Of a stretch of 29,799 nt of DNA, positions 16,659 through 24,893 are shown in pieces. The stretch is from DATLHO01 sp035539855. GTDB taxonomy: Bacteria; Bacteroidota; Ignavibacteria; OLB7. The notes beneath the pieces are model-generated. The model made no database searches and had not been told where the DNA came from. It saw nothing but the letters and a program-made list of their open reading frames with translations. The stretch is from NCBI GenBank assembly GCA_035539855.1, contig DATLHO010000150.1:1-29799 (forward strand), written 5' to 3'. Every line of letters begins with the position of its first letter. The first letter of the stretch is position 1. The position numbers and the translations under genes are program-made.

Positions 16659-18695
16659 TCAGCGCACGGGCGTTTCGACGGTGACGTCGACGACGCGGCA
16701 GTAGAAGCGGCCTTCGGGCAGATCGTTGTCGTATTTCTCCGGCGACTCGCCGAGACCGCGCGCTCTGTCCTGGCTGACGCCGAGCGACCGTGCGACGGTC
16801 AGCGCACGATCGCGGGAGAGGTCGTGATTGTGCTCGCTGTCGCCAACCCTGTCGGTGTGCCCGGTGATCGTCACCGTCGAGCCGCGCGCGATGCGCGAGC
16901 GCACGAGGTCGACGATCGAGCGGTTGGCCTCGCCGAGCTCGGCGCGATCGAAGTCGAACAGGATCAGGCTGTAGCGATCGATCTCACGATCGGCGATGCG
17001 CCGGGCCCGCTTGTGGCGAAGGGTGAGCTGCTCGACGGCAATCGATCCTCCCGGCGTCACGAACGACCGGCCCTCGTTGTCGACGAGCTCGAGACGATAC
17101 TCGATCGGCGTATCGCCGGACGGCATCACACCGTCGCTCGACGCCAGCGACCAGTCGACGACCTGCGGCACCGCGCCTCGTCCGTCGATCTCACGCAGCA
17201 CCCGTCCGGCCTGCGTCGCGACGACGCGCCAGCTCGCGATGCCGGCGTCGGAGCCGACGTTCGTGCGGAAGCGCACGACGGGCGGGTCGGAGACGCGCAG
17301 CGTGTCGTTGGTGACGACCGGCGCGGTGATCGCGCGGCGATCGGGGATGATTTCGACGCGGCGATTCTCGGCGCGGCCATCGGCGTCGGCGCCATTCGAC
17401 GGCACGTCCGGCAGGTTTCGCGTTTCGACCGACATGCGGGCGTCGGCAATCCCCCAGGTTGCCCGCAGGTAGTCGCGCACCGCCTCGGCACGGCGGCGTG
17501 AGAGCGTCGCGTTGCCCTTCTCGGACTCCCCGTCGTTGGTGCCGATCAGCCTGATCCTCGCCTTCGGGTCATCGACCATGCGGCGGCCGACGATGTTGAG
17601 CACGTCGTGATAGGTCTCGATGACGTCGCGATTGTAGAGTCCGTCGATCGAGAATCCGGCGCGCGAGGCAGCGTCGATGCGATTGTAGCGCACCGGCAGC
17701 GAGGCCGAGCCCTCATCGAAGAAGACGTAGTTCAGCAGGGGTCGAAGCTGCGTGCTCGCGAACTCCTCGACGCGCATCTGGACGATCGCCGACTCGACTC
17801 CATCGCTCTGCACGCCGGAGGCCGTCACTTCGGCCGACAGCACGCCCGCGTCAGTCGGGGTCGGGCTCACCGGCGTCGACGACGACGGCATCCGAAGCGA
17901 GAGCGAGGCGCCGACGCGCACGGTGTGCGCCTTCCAGGTCGAGTCCTCGAGCACGTCGTTGAGCTGATGATGGTAGGAGACCTCGGGCGAGAGGAAGAGG
18001 TTCTCCGCGATCATGATGTCGTAGCTCAATCCGCCGACGGCGGCCAGCCGCAGCGGGCTCGACTCCGGGATCGCGCCCTGCGACCGGTTGCGCACGCGCG
18101 AGCCTCCGACGAACGTCGCGCTCGACGGGGTCGTGAGCGTCTCGTCCTGCTCGTAGTCGCGCGTGTCGACGTAGCCGACCTCGCCGCCGACGTTGATCGA
18201 CAGGGGGAACGTGAACGGCCGAATCGAGAGCAGTGGCTCGAGCGCATAGCTGCGCAGGGTCGGCGCGATCCGGTGCTCGGAGTAGCCGTCGACGACGGTC
18301 TCGCCGTCGAGCACATTGCCGATGTGCTCGGTCGTCGTGAGCTTTCCGCCGATCTGCGAGTAGCCCGCGCGCAACTGCACCGCCAGATGGCTCGAGACCG
18401 GCAGTTGCAGCATCAGTCCTTCGCCGTAGCCGAAGCCCGAGCCGCTCTCGAAGCCGGGTCCGCAGCAGCCGACCGTCGGCAGCGAGCGGAAATCCGCCTG
18501 GTGGTTGATCCAGGAGCCGAAGCCATAGACGCCGAAGCGGAGGCCGGCCGCGCCGTTGCCCACCGTGCCGTTGCCGTCGGCACTCTGGCCTGCGGGCTGG
18601 TTCTGGGCCGCGGCGGGTGTCGCCGCTATGGCCGCGATCGCGGCGACGGCGGCGGTCATCATCACACGGCGCGCGATGCGCCATGTCGTATTCAT
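16659..18695 (-). CDS. OmpA-family outer-membrane protein with two OmpA-like domains
   Basis: With the start at 18695 this encodes 678 aa. A signal peptide (residues 1-31, Ala-rich core ending in AAAQ) precedes a region of about 230 residues rich in alternating hydrophobic strands (FGVYGFGSW, then QLRAGYSQIGG, then LFLSPEVSYHHQ), which suggests an outer-membrane barrel. Two OmpA C-terminal-like, peptidoglycan-binding domains follow. One is at about 320-450 (LLNYVFFDEGS, then SRRRAEAVRDYL, then ENRRVEI). The second is at about 575-678 (YSLILFDFDRAEL, then GHTDRVGD, then LSRDRALTVA), the stronger match. It probably links the outer membrane to peptidoglycan. ATGs at 18707 and 18719 are alternative starts; 18695 places the basic residues immediately before the hydrophobic core. 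The gene follows the BNR/T9SS gene by 36 bases (12 if 18719 is used) in the same direction and probably shares its promoter. Confidence 0.88.
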   Translation of the reverse strand: MNTTWRIARRVMMTAAVAAIAAIAATPAAAQNQPAGQSADGNGTVGNGAAGLRFGVYGFGSWINHQADFRSLPTVGCCGPGFESGSGFGYGEGLMLQLPVSSHLAVQLRAGYSQIGGKLTTTEHIGNVLDGETVVDGYSEHRIAPTLRSYALEPLLSIRPFTFPLSINVGGEVGYVDTRDYEQDETLTTPSSATFVGGSRVRNRSQGAIPESSPLRLAAVGGLSYDIMIAENLFLSPEVSYHHQLNDVLEDSTWKAHTVRVGASLSLRMPSSSTPVSPTPTDAGVLSAEVTASGVQSDGVESAIVQMRVEEFASTQLRPLLNYVFFDEGSASLPVRYNRIDAASRAGFSIDGLYNRDVIETYHDVLNIVGRRMVDDPKARIRLIGTNDGESEKGNATLSRRRAEAVRDYLRATWGIADARMSVETRNLPDVPSNGADADGRAENRRVEIIPDRRAITAPVVTNDTLRVSDPPVVRFRTNVGSDAGIASWRVVATQAGRVLREIDGRGAVPQVVDWSLASSDGVMPSGDTPIEYRLELVDNEGRSFVTPGGSIAVEQLTLRHKRARRIADREIDRYSLILFDFDRAELGEANRSIVDLVRSRIARGSTVTITGHTDRVGDSEHNHDLSRDRALTVARSLGVSQDRARGLGESPEKYDNDLPEGRFYCRVVDVTVETPVR

Positions 18696-18731
18696 CGTCG
18701 ATCTCATCGTGCGGTTCATGCGTGGTCGGTC

Positions 18732-20630
18732 TTACATCGTGATGAAGAGGGTCTCGGTGTCGCGATGGCTCGGGCTGCGGAGGACGACCTGGTAGGCGCC
18801 GCTCGGGAGCTCGGCCGGCAGAACGATCTGGCGCGTCGCGTCGCCGCCGACGGATTCCCATCGCGCCTCGAAGACGAGATCGCCGGCGAGCGAATACACC
18901 TCGAGCACGTGCGTGCCGCGCTCGGCAGCGCGAACGTCGACGGTCGCCGGACCCGTCGCGGGGTTGGGGGCGATCCTGTAGATGCCGGAGATCTGCGCGT
19001 CGAGAAGGCGCGGGCCATCGCCGGTCATGCAGATGCCGGTGAGCGACAGGCGTCCGGGCGCGGCCGACGGTGCGGTCGGCGTGCCGTTCCAGGTCATCGC
19101 GACGACGGTGATCGGCGTCTCGAGCGCATTGCCGAGCATCGCGTTGCCGGTGATCGTCGTGAGCAGGTCGCCGGCGCCGGCGAGCGCGGCGCGGTCGAGC
19201 TCGATCGTCACGCGACGCTCGCCGCCGTCGAGTCGGTTGTCGGTGATGCGCCCGCGCGAGACGCTGCGGGGGAAGAAGAGCGTACCGTTGAAGCCGACCG
19301 TCAGCGTCACCGAATCCGGAGCGCACGCGCTCTGCGTAACCGGGCCGAGCAGCCGGATCGGGATCTCGACGTCGTCGTCGCGCACGTCGGCGGTGACCTG
19401 CGGAAGCTCGATCGCCTGGGCGCCGCCCGGGCCGACCGTCACGGTGACGCTGGCCGTGCCGGTGCATCCCATGTCGCTCATGACATACACGGTGTACGTA
19501 GTGGTCGTCGTGGCGACGAGCGTCGGGTTGGCGATCGTCGGATCGCTCAGTCCGGTCGCGGGCTCCCACCGATACGCCGCGCCGCCGGCGGCCTGAAGCT
19601 GCACGGTCGATCCGGCGCAGACGGTGAGCGACGGCGTCACGGTCACCGGCAGCACGTCGATGCGGCCGGTATAGCGGAAGATGCCGTCGCCTACGGCCCA
19701 GCCATTGTTCGCGTCCACGAAGTCGATGTCGTCGACGTGATCGGTCGGCCTCAGGCCGCACGAGGCGCGATCCCAGCGCTCGCCCGCGTTCGTCGTGTGA
19801 TAGATGTGGCCCTGGTCGCCGGCGGCCCATGCCTCGGTCGCCGAGAGCGCCGAGACGCCCCAGAACGGATACGTCTGCACGGGATCGGTCTTCGTCCAGG
19901 TGACCGAGCCCGCGGGCAGCACGAGCAGGTAGCCGCCGCCATCCTCCTCGCAACTGCCGGCCGTGGTCGAGGCGGTGTAGATCGTTCCGTCGACGACGTC
20001 GAGATCCTCCTGCCAGCCATCGGAGCCGCTGTTGAAGAGCGTCCAGTTCTCGGCATCGTCGGAGATCCAGACCTTGCCGCGACCGCCGGCCGCATACCAC
20101 CGGCCGCCGTCGTAGCGGATGCCTCCGACCGACGCGTCGAGATCGACCGTGTAAGCCGTGGGAGTCCACGTCGCGCCGCCGTCGACGGTGTGCATGAACA
20201 GCACGTCGGAGCCATCGCAGGCGCCGGCGGCGATGACGCCTTCATTGACATTTCGGAACCAGACGGCGGGGATCGTGCCGAGCGTGATCGGCGTGATGTC
20301 GCTCCACGTGCGACCGCCGTCGGTCGTCCTGAAGAGTCCGTCGGTGCCGGTTGCGAAGCCGACGGAGCGGTTGACGAAGCACAGGTCGCGCATCTTCGAG
20401 CCGTTCGAGCCCGGGATCACGCCGGTGTTCCAGCTCGCGCCGCCGTTGGTCGTGTACACGATGTTCGGGCTGAACGACTCGGCCGCCCAGCCATGGGTTG
20501 CGTCGACGAAGAAGACCTCGTCGAAGAACCGTCCGTCGAATCCCGGAACCTTTTCCCATTGCGCGCTCGCGACCACCGGTGCGCAGAGCGCGACCAGCAT
20601 CAGGGCAAAACGTGACATCATCAATCTCAT
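18732..20630 (-). CDS. T9SS-secreted Ycf48/BNR-like protein with Ig/PKD-like domain
   Basis: This encodes 632 aa. Residues 1-23 are a signal peptide (ALMLVALCAPVVASA). Residues of about 25-320 are a beta-propeller with Asp-box/Ycf48-type repeats (TTNGGASW, TTDGGRTW, TVDGGATW, TTNAGERW). A Cys-containing Ig/PKD-like domain follows (about 325-405; TVCAGSTVQLQAAGG, then TTTTYTVYVMSDMGCTG), then a beta-rich region. Residues of about 550-632 are a T9SS type A sorting domain (IYRIAPNPATG, then VYSLAGDLV, then LPSGAYQVVLRS). It is probably surface-exposed; the name Ycf48-like refers to fold only. The start at 20630 was chosen over an ATG 48 bases upstream because the signal peptide begins there. It is the first gene of a likely two-gene unit with the OmpA-family protein. 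Upstream lie a -7 box and an operator array like those of the cytochrome c gene. Confidence 0.88.
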   Translation of the reverse strand: MRLMMSRFALMLVALCAPVVASAQWEKVPGFDGRFFDEVFFVDATHGWAAESFSPNIVYTTNGGASWNTGVIPGSNGSKMRDLCFVNRSVGFATGTDGLFRTTDGGRTWSDITPITLGTIPAVWFRNVNEGVIAAGACDGSDVLFMHTVDGGATWTPTAYTVDLDASVGGIRYDGGRWYAAGGRGKVWISDDAENWTLFNSGSDGWQEDLDVVDGTIYTASTTAGSCEEDGGGYLLVLPAGSVTWTKTDPVQTYPFWGVSALSATEAWAAGDQGHIYHTTNAGERWDRASCGLRPTDHVDDIDFVDANNGWAVGDGIFRYTGRIDVLPVTVTPSLTVCAGSTVQLQAAGGAAYRWEPATGLSDPTIANPTLVATTTTTYTVYVMSDMGCTGTASVTVTVGPGGAQAIELPQVTADVRDDDVEIPIRLLGPVTQSACAPDSVTLTVGFNGTLFFPRSVSRGRITDNRLDGGERRVTIELDRAALAGAGDLLTTITGNAMLGNALETPITVVAMTWNGTPTAPSAAPGRLSLTGICMTGDGPRLLDAQISGIYRIAPNPATGPATVDVRAAERGTHVLEVYSLAGDLVFEARWESVGGDATRQIVLPAELPSGAYQVVLRSPSHRDTETLFITM

Positions 20631-20696
20631 CGGAATCCTCAATCGTTCGTATCGCGGTGTCGAGGGGAGGCCTCCCAAAGGCTACCGGGAGCGATA

Positions 20697-20704
20697 CGAA
20701 ACTA
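20697..20704 (-). promoter_or_regulatory. -7 box of the BNR-ompA unit
   Basis: On the minus strand TAGTTTCG differs from TAnnTTTG at one position. It lies about 67 bases before the ATG at 20630. No TTG occurs 19-21 bp upstream; AAA bases belonging to the operator are there instead. The box is exactly 11 bp from the nearest TCACCC, the same distance as at the cytochrome promoter. Confidence 0.55.
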
Positions 20705-20715
20705 GAGGCGGGGCT

Positions 20716-20759
20716 GGGTGAGGTTTTTCACCCGATCGGGTGATCGGATGCGGGTGAAA
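20716..20759 (-). promoter_or_regulatory. Operator array of four TCACCC/GGGTGA half-sites (second copy)
   Basis: Read on the minus strand toward the gene: TTTCACCC (20759-20752), 8 bp, TCACCC (20743-20738), 4 bp, GGGTGA (20733-20728), 6 bp, TCACCC (20721-20716), 11 bp, then the -7 box. The spacers at the cytochrome gene are 7, 4, 6 and 11. The middle pair forms a perfect 16-bp palindrome, TCACCCGATCGGGTGA. The sequence between half-sites differs from the first copy, so the similarity is confined to the hexamers and their spacing. Confidence 0.6.
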
Positions 20760-20974
20760 GTGGCGCCCCGGCCCCTCAGCGCGCGGGCATCTGTCATCTC
20801 CGAAGGGGATCTCTCTTTCGGTGCGACGGCCGTGTGTGAGGCGGTGGGGTGGTGCGTTGGCGGCTGCCGGTGGCGGCTTCGAGGAAGAACACGTAGTGGT
20901 CCTATCGTGTCATGCGGCGATGCGCACCCGAAGAAAGATCCCCTTCGGGAAGACAGGGTAGGGGCTTCCGCGTC

Positions 20975-21011
20975 GAGGCGACGAAGCGCGCGTCGCGCGC
21001 TACGTCGCCTC
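20975..21011. repeat. 37-bp near-perfect palindrome, spacer 1
   Basis: Arms of 18 bp start with GAGGCGACG and end with CGTCGCCTC around a single central T. One A-A mismatch interrupts each arm pair. It could extrude as a cruciform or form a hairpin in RNA. Confidence 0.8.
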
Positions 21012-21216
21012 GCTCGAACAGTGCCCGGGCTTGTCATCCCCGGAGGGGATCTCTCTTACGGCACGACGGCCGCATGTGAGGCGGTGGGGTTGTGCGATGG
21101 CGGCCGCCTGCGCCTGCTGTGAAGAAGAACACGCAGTGCTCCTATCGTGTCATGCGGCGATGCGCACCCAAGGAAAGATCCCCTGCGGGGATGACAAGGT
21201 CGGGGCTTCCGGGGGC

Positions 21217-21253
21217 GAGGCGACGAAGCGCGCGTCGCGCGCTACGTCGCCTC
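21217..21253. repeat. 37-bp near-perfect palindrome, spacer 2
   Basis: Identical to the palindrome at 20975-21011, 242 bp further on. Confidence 0.8.
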
Positions 21254-21459
21254 GCTCGAACAGTGCCCGCGCTTGTCATCCCCGGAGGGGATCTCTCTTA
21301 CGGCACGACGGCCGCATGTGAGGCGGTGGGGTTGTGCGTTGGCGGCTGCCCGCGGCGGCTGCAAAGAAGAACACGCAGCGCTCCTATCGTGTCATGCGGA
21401 GACACGCACCCAAGGAAAGATCCCCGGAGGGGATGACAGGGATCGCGTCTTCCGGGGGC

Positions 21460-21496
21460 GAGGCGACGAAGCGCGCGTCGCGCGCTACGTCGCCTC
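21460..21496. repeat. 37-bp near-perfect palindrome, spacer 3
   Basis: Identical to the palindromes at 20975 and 21217, 243 bp after the second. Confidence 0.8.
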
Positions 21497-21708
21497 GCTC
21501 GAACAGGGTCCGCGCTTGTCATCCCCGGAGGGGATCTCTCTTTCGGTGCGACGGCCGCATGTGGGTCGGTGGGGTTGTGCGTTGGCGGCCGCCTGCGCCT
21601 GCTGTGGAGAAGAACACGCAGTGCTCCCATCGTGCCATGCGCCGAAACGCACCCTAGGAAGGGTCCCCTTCGGGGATGACGGCGGCGCCTCAGGGTTCAT
21701 CGAGGGTC

Positions 21709-21739
21709 TCGCATCGGTCGCGTGGCGATGATACCTTGG
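21709..21739 (+). promoter_or_regulatory. Possible promoter of the TlpA-like gene
   Basis: TACCTTGG (21732-21739) has one mismatch to TAnnTTTG, and TCG (21709-21711), 20 bp upstream, has one mismatch to the -33 TTG. The ATG at 21787 would leave a leader of about 40 nt. It is weak on sequence alone. Confidence 0.3.
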
Positions 21740-21786
21740 GGCTCCAGCTTCCGACTCCCCGACCGCAAACCTCTAGGACACTCGCG

Positions 21787-22980
21787 ATGCATCGATACTG
21801 CCTTCCGATCCTTCTCGTTCTCGTCGTCGGCGCGGCCGGCGCGCAGCCGAAGTACGGGCATCGCGATCCCTACGAGGTTCTCGAGATCGCGGCGAAGCGC
21901 GCCCCCGAGCTGCGCGGCGCTCGATTCGCAGCGACTGTCGAGTTCAAGCAGTTCGACGGCTCCGAGACCGAGACGACGCGGTCGTTCGTCACCGCGATGC
22001 GCGATACCGCGAGCCCGATCGGTGTTCGCTACCGCGTTGCCGGCGACGGCGGTGATCTCGCAGTCTACAACGGCGACACCATGTGGATCGGCTTCGGCGA
22101 TGCGCCGCTCGATCGGTTCGACGTGCGCGCCGATGCCGAGGGCTCCGCGCGCTCGCAGACGATCTCCACCCTCGTCACGCGGCTGATCTTCGGCCTCGGC
22201 GATCCGTTCACCGAGATCGGCACCGACGCGCTCGAGATCGAGTGCGAGGGCCTCGACACGATCGCCGGCGTCGTCTGCCACGCGATGACCGTCCGGATGC
22301 CCGATGTCGAGGATTACACCGGGCGCGTGCGACGCTACAGCTTCGGCGCCGACGATTACGTGCTGCGCCGCCTGATCTCCGAGACGCAGTGGGAGGGGCT
22401 CACCCAGCGCATGGTCTTCACCGTCGGCGACCTTGCGGTCGACTCCGCGATCGCTCCGGCGACGTTCTCGTTCGATGAGAGCAGGGAGCGCCGTGCCGTC
22501 AAGCCGGTCGTCGCCGAATCCGGCGCGGAACGTCGTGAAGTGGAGATGGTGGCGGTCGGCGACGTTGCTCCATCGTGGTCACTGCGCGATCCGTCGGGAG
22601 CGGAGATCTCGCTCGAGGCGATGCGCGGCAAGGTCGTCGTGCTCGACTTCTGGGGCACGTGGTGCAAGCCCTGCGTCAAGGCGATGCCCGAGATACAGAA
22701 GCTCCACGACGAGTTCCGCGACCGTGGCGTGATCGTCGTCGGCGTCAACGTCGAGCATCGGCGCGGAGCCGATCCCGCCGGTATGATGAAGCGCAAGGGA
22801 GCGACCTATGCGCTTGCACTCGACGGTGCTCCGGTCGCCCGCGCGTACGGCATCACGGCCTACCCGAGCATGATCGTGATCGGCCCCGACGGACGCGTGC
22901 TGCACACCGCGCGCGGCTTCGGCCCCGACACCGCGGGTGAGATTCGCGCGGTTGTCGCCGCCGCGAGCACGCGGAAGTAG
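21787..22980 (+). CDS. TlpA-like thioredoxin-fold protein with N-terminal lipoprotein-sorting-like domain
   Basis: This encodes 397 aa. Residues 1-18 are a signal peptide (LLVLVVGAAGA), so it acts in the periplasm or is membrane-associated. Residues of about 25-245 resemble DUF2092/LolA-like beta domains found before redoxin domains in Bacteroidota (GARFAATVEFKQFDG, then YNGDTMWIG, then RRYSFGADDYVLRRL). Residues of about 255-395 are a thioredoxin fold with the active-site motif W292-C293-K-P-C296, a cis-Pro loop AYPSM, and the TlpA/ResA-type segment VLDFWGTWC. It is probably a thiol-disulfide oxidoreductase. A link to the dihaem cytochrome through cytochrome c maturation is possible but not shown. 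The start at 21787 begins the signal peptide; an upstream in-frame ATG would lie in the repeat array. It is monocistronic and convergent with the ABC exporter gene, with 65 bases between and no clear terminator. Confidence 0.88.
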   Translation: MHRYCLPILLVLVVGAAGAQPKYGHRDPYEVLEIAAKRAPELRGARFAATVEFKQFDGSETETTRSFVTAMRDTASPIGVRYRVAGDGGDLAVYNGDTMWIGFGDAPLDRFDVRADAEGSARSQTISTLVTRLIFGLGDPFTEIGTDALEIECEGLDTIAGVVCHAMTVRMPDVEDYTGRVRRYSFGADDYVLRRLISETQWEGLTQRMVFTVGDLAVDSAIAPATFSFDESRERRAVKPVVAESGAERREVEMVAVGDVAPSWSLRDPSGAEISLEAMRGKVVVLDFWGTWCKPCVKAMPEIQKLHDEFRDRGVIVVGVNVEHRRGADPAGMMKRKGATYALALDGAPVARAYGITAYPSMIVIGPDGRVLHTARGFGPDTAGEIRAVVAAASTRK

Positions 22981-23045
22981 CGGGCGCAGCGAAGACATCA
23001 CGACGACCAGAGAACACAGCAACACGCGCCGCAAACGCCCGCAGC

Positions 23046-24800
23046 CTACACCGCGATCTCAGGTCGCTCGCCGATCTGCTGGCGCCACATCGCGTAGTAC
23101 AATCCCTTCTGCTCGACGAGCTCCGAATGTCGCCCCGACTCGACGATGCGCCCGCGCTCGAGGACGTGGATGCGATCGGCGTGCATCACCGTCGAGAGCC
23201 GGTGCGCGATGAGGATCGTGATCATGTGATCGGCCGACGAAACGTCGCGGATCGTCCTGTTGATCTCCTCCTCGGTGAGCGAGTCGAGCGCGGACGTCGC
23301 CTCGTCGAACACGAGCAGGTCGGGACGCCGCAGCAGCGCGCGCGCGATCGACAGGCGCTGGCGCTCGCCACCGGAGACCTTCACGCCGCCCTCACCGATC
23401 AACGTTCCGAGCCCGTCCGAGGCGCGCGCGAGCAGGCTCTGGCAGGCCGCCTTCTCGAGCGCGCGCAGGCACTCGGCATCGCTGGCGCCGGGACTGACGA
23501 ACAGGAGATTCTCGCGGATCGTTCCGCTGAAGAGCTGCGTGTCCTGGGTCACGAGCCCGACGCGCTCGCGCAGACTCTCGAGATCGACCTGGTCGTGGCG
23601 CACGTCGTTGTAGAGGATCGCTCCCTCGACCGGCTGATAGAGTCCGACGAGCAGCTTGACGAGCGTCGTCTTTCCGGATCCGGAGGGACCGACGAACGCG
23701 ATCGTCTCGCCGAGCCGGGTCGAGAAGGAGATGTCCTCGAGCGCATTGCGTGTGGCGCTGCGGTGGCGGAAGCCGACGTCCCGGAACTCGAAGCGCTCGA
23801 TGCGATCGAGGCGCACCGGCCGCTCCGGACGCGGCTCGCGCGGCGTGTCGAGAATCTCCTGAAAGCCCGCGAGCGACACCTCGGTCTCGCGGAACGTGTT
23901 GATGATGTTGCCGAGCTCCTGCAGCGGTCCGAAGATGAAGAACGAGTAGATGAACAGCGAGAAGAACTCTCCGACGGTGATCTGGTGCGCGAAGATCAGG
24001 TAGAGCATCAGGAAGAGGATGCTCGTGCGCAGGAAGTTCACCATCGTGCCCTGGATGAAGCTGAGGCTGCGGATGTACTTCACCTTCCTGAGCTCGAGGC
24101 TGAGGATCTTGTCGGTCGTGCCGTGCAGTCGATCGATCTCCTGCTGCGCCAGGCCGAGGCTCTTGACCAGCTCGATGTTGCGCAGCGACTCGGTCGTCGA
24201 GCCGGCCAGCGCGGTGGTCTCGGCGACGATGGTCTTCTGGACCTTCTTGATCTTGCGGCTCATCGTCGAGCTGACGAAGGCGATCAGCGGGACCGTCAGA
24301 AAGTAGATCGGCGCGATCAGCCAGTGAACGTTGATCGCGTAGATCGTGACGAAGATGATGCCGACGAACGTCGTGAACAGGACGTTGACGAACACGGCGA
24401 TCAGGCGCTCGACGTCGGTGCGGACCTTCTGCAGCTTGCCGAGCGTCTCGCCGCTGCGCTGGTCCTCGAAGACCGAGTACGGAAGCTCGAGCGAATGGCG
24501 GATGCCATCGGAGTACAGCTTCGCGCCGAGACGCTGCGTGATGACGTTGATGACGTAGTCCTGGAAGTTCTTCGCCACGCGCGAGACGAACGCGGCGCCG
24601 ACGGCCGCACCGAGCAGCAGGCTGACGCCCTCGATGAACTCGCGCGTCGAGTACTGGTCCGACCGCGTCGCATACTCGTCGATGACGTGACGGAAGATCA
24701 GCGGGTCGAGCAGCGAAAACGTCTGGTTCGTCGCCGCAAGTAGCAGTGCGACGACGACGAGCTTCCAGTAGCCGCGGAGATAGGTGTAGAGAAGGCGCAC
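23046..24800 (-). CDS. ABC exporter, fused membrane and ATPase domains (MsbA-like)
   Basis: This encodes 584 aa, the usual length of a half-size exporter that works as a homodimer. Residues of about 1-310 are the six-helix membrane domain (WKLVVVALLLAATNQ, VSLLLGAAVGAAF, VLFTTFVGIIFVTIYAI, and so on). Residues of about 330-575 are the ATPase: Walker A GPSGSGKTT (Lys 377), Q-loop VTQDTQLFSG, signature VSGGERQR (about 475-482), Walker B LLVFDEAT (about 498-505), and H-loop IAHRLST. It moves lipid, drug or peptide outward; the substrate cannot be told from sequence. It starts with GTG at 24798-24800, because an in-frame TAG lies upstream and no ATG fits. The leader carries octamer repeats. It is divergent from the first parvulin gene and convergent with the TlpA-like gene. 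Confidence 0.93.
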   Translation of the reverse strand: MRLLYTYLRGYWKLVVVALLLAATNQTFSLLDPLIFRHVIDEYATRSDQYSTREFIEGVSLLLGAAVGAAFVSRVAKNFQDYVINVITQRLGAKLYSDGIRHSLELPYSVFEDQRSGETLGKLQKVRTDVERLIAVFVNVLFTTFVGIIFVTIYAINVHWLIAPIYFLTVPLIAFVSSTMSRKIKKVQKTIVAETTALAGSTTESLRNIELVKSLGLAQQEIDRLHGTTDKILSLELRKVKYIRSLSFIQGTMVNFLRTSILFLMLYLIFAHQITVGEFFSLFIYSFFIFGPLQELGNIINTFRETEVSLAGFQEILDTPREPRPERPVRLDRIERFEFRDVGFRHRSATRNALEDISFSTRLGETIAFVGPSGSGKTTLVKLLVGLYQPVEGAILYNDVRHDQVDLESLRERVGLVTQDTQLFSGTIRENLLFVSPGASDAECLRALEKAACQSLLARASDGLGTLIGEGGVKVSGGERQRLSIARALLRRPDLLVFDEATSALDSLTEEEINRTIRDVSSADHMITILIAHRLSTVMHADRIHVLERGRIVESGRHSELVEQKGLYYAMWRQQIGERPEIAV

Positions 24801-24810
24801 GGTGATGTAA

Positions 24811-24860
24811 GGGACAAAAAGGGACTAAGGGACAACGGGACTAAGGGACTAAGGGACAAG
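24811..24860. repeat. Octamer repeats GGGACTAA/GGGACAAN in the ABC exporter leader
   Basis: Six copies of an 8-bp unit beginning GGGAC lie 10-60 bases before the GTG start: GGGACTAA at 24821, 24837 and 24845, GGGACAAC at 24829, GGGACAAG at 24853, and a 10-bp variant at 24811. In the minus-strand transcript they would read as repeated UAGUCCCU. They lie outside the coding frame, so copy-number change would alter leader length rather than reading frame. Confidence 0.8.
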
Positions 24861-24893
24861 GGGGTCGGGATGGGCGGCGGGGGACGCGGGGGA

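Larger units (their letters stand above)
20792..21681. repeat. Tandem array of four 165-bp inverted-repeat elements with palindromic spacers
   Basis: Four similar elements occur at 20792-20955, 21032-21196, 21274-21438 and 21517-21681, so the period is 240-243 bp. Each starts TGTCATCCCC-GGAG-GGGATCT and ends with its near-complement (AGATCCCC, 4 nt, GGGGATGACA), giving imperfect terminal inverted repeats of about 27 bp that are themselves small hairpins. The first copy is the most diverged at its ends. The three spacers (about 77 bp) each hold a 37-bp near-perfect palindrome. Reading frames across the array are repeats of each other with no protein features. It lies between divergent genes. 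A MITE- or BIME-like repeat family amplified in tandem is my reading. Confidence 0.85.

Noticed and set aside
17607..20615. A 1002-codon plus-strand frame opposite the OmpA and BNR genes.
   Set aside because: Low-complexity Arg/Asp/Ala composition and no domain. The minus-strand frames carry signal peptides, Asp boxes, a sorting domain and OmpA motifs.
20792..21681. Reading the repeat array as a CRISPR locus.
   Set aside because: The units are 165 bp with similar, not unique, 77-bp spacers, and no cas gene is present.
20718..21731. Overlapping open frames of 95-150 codons inside the repeat array.
   Set aside because: They recur in each unit because the DNA repeats, occur on both strands, and have no start signals or domains.
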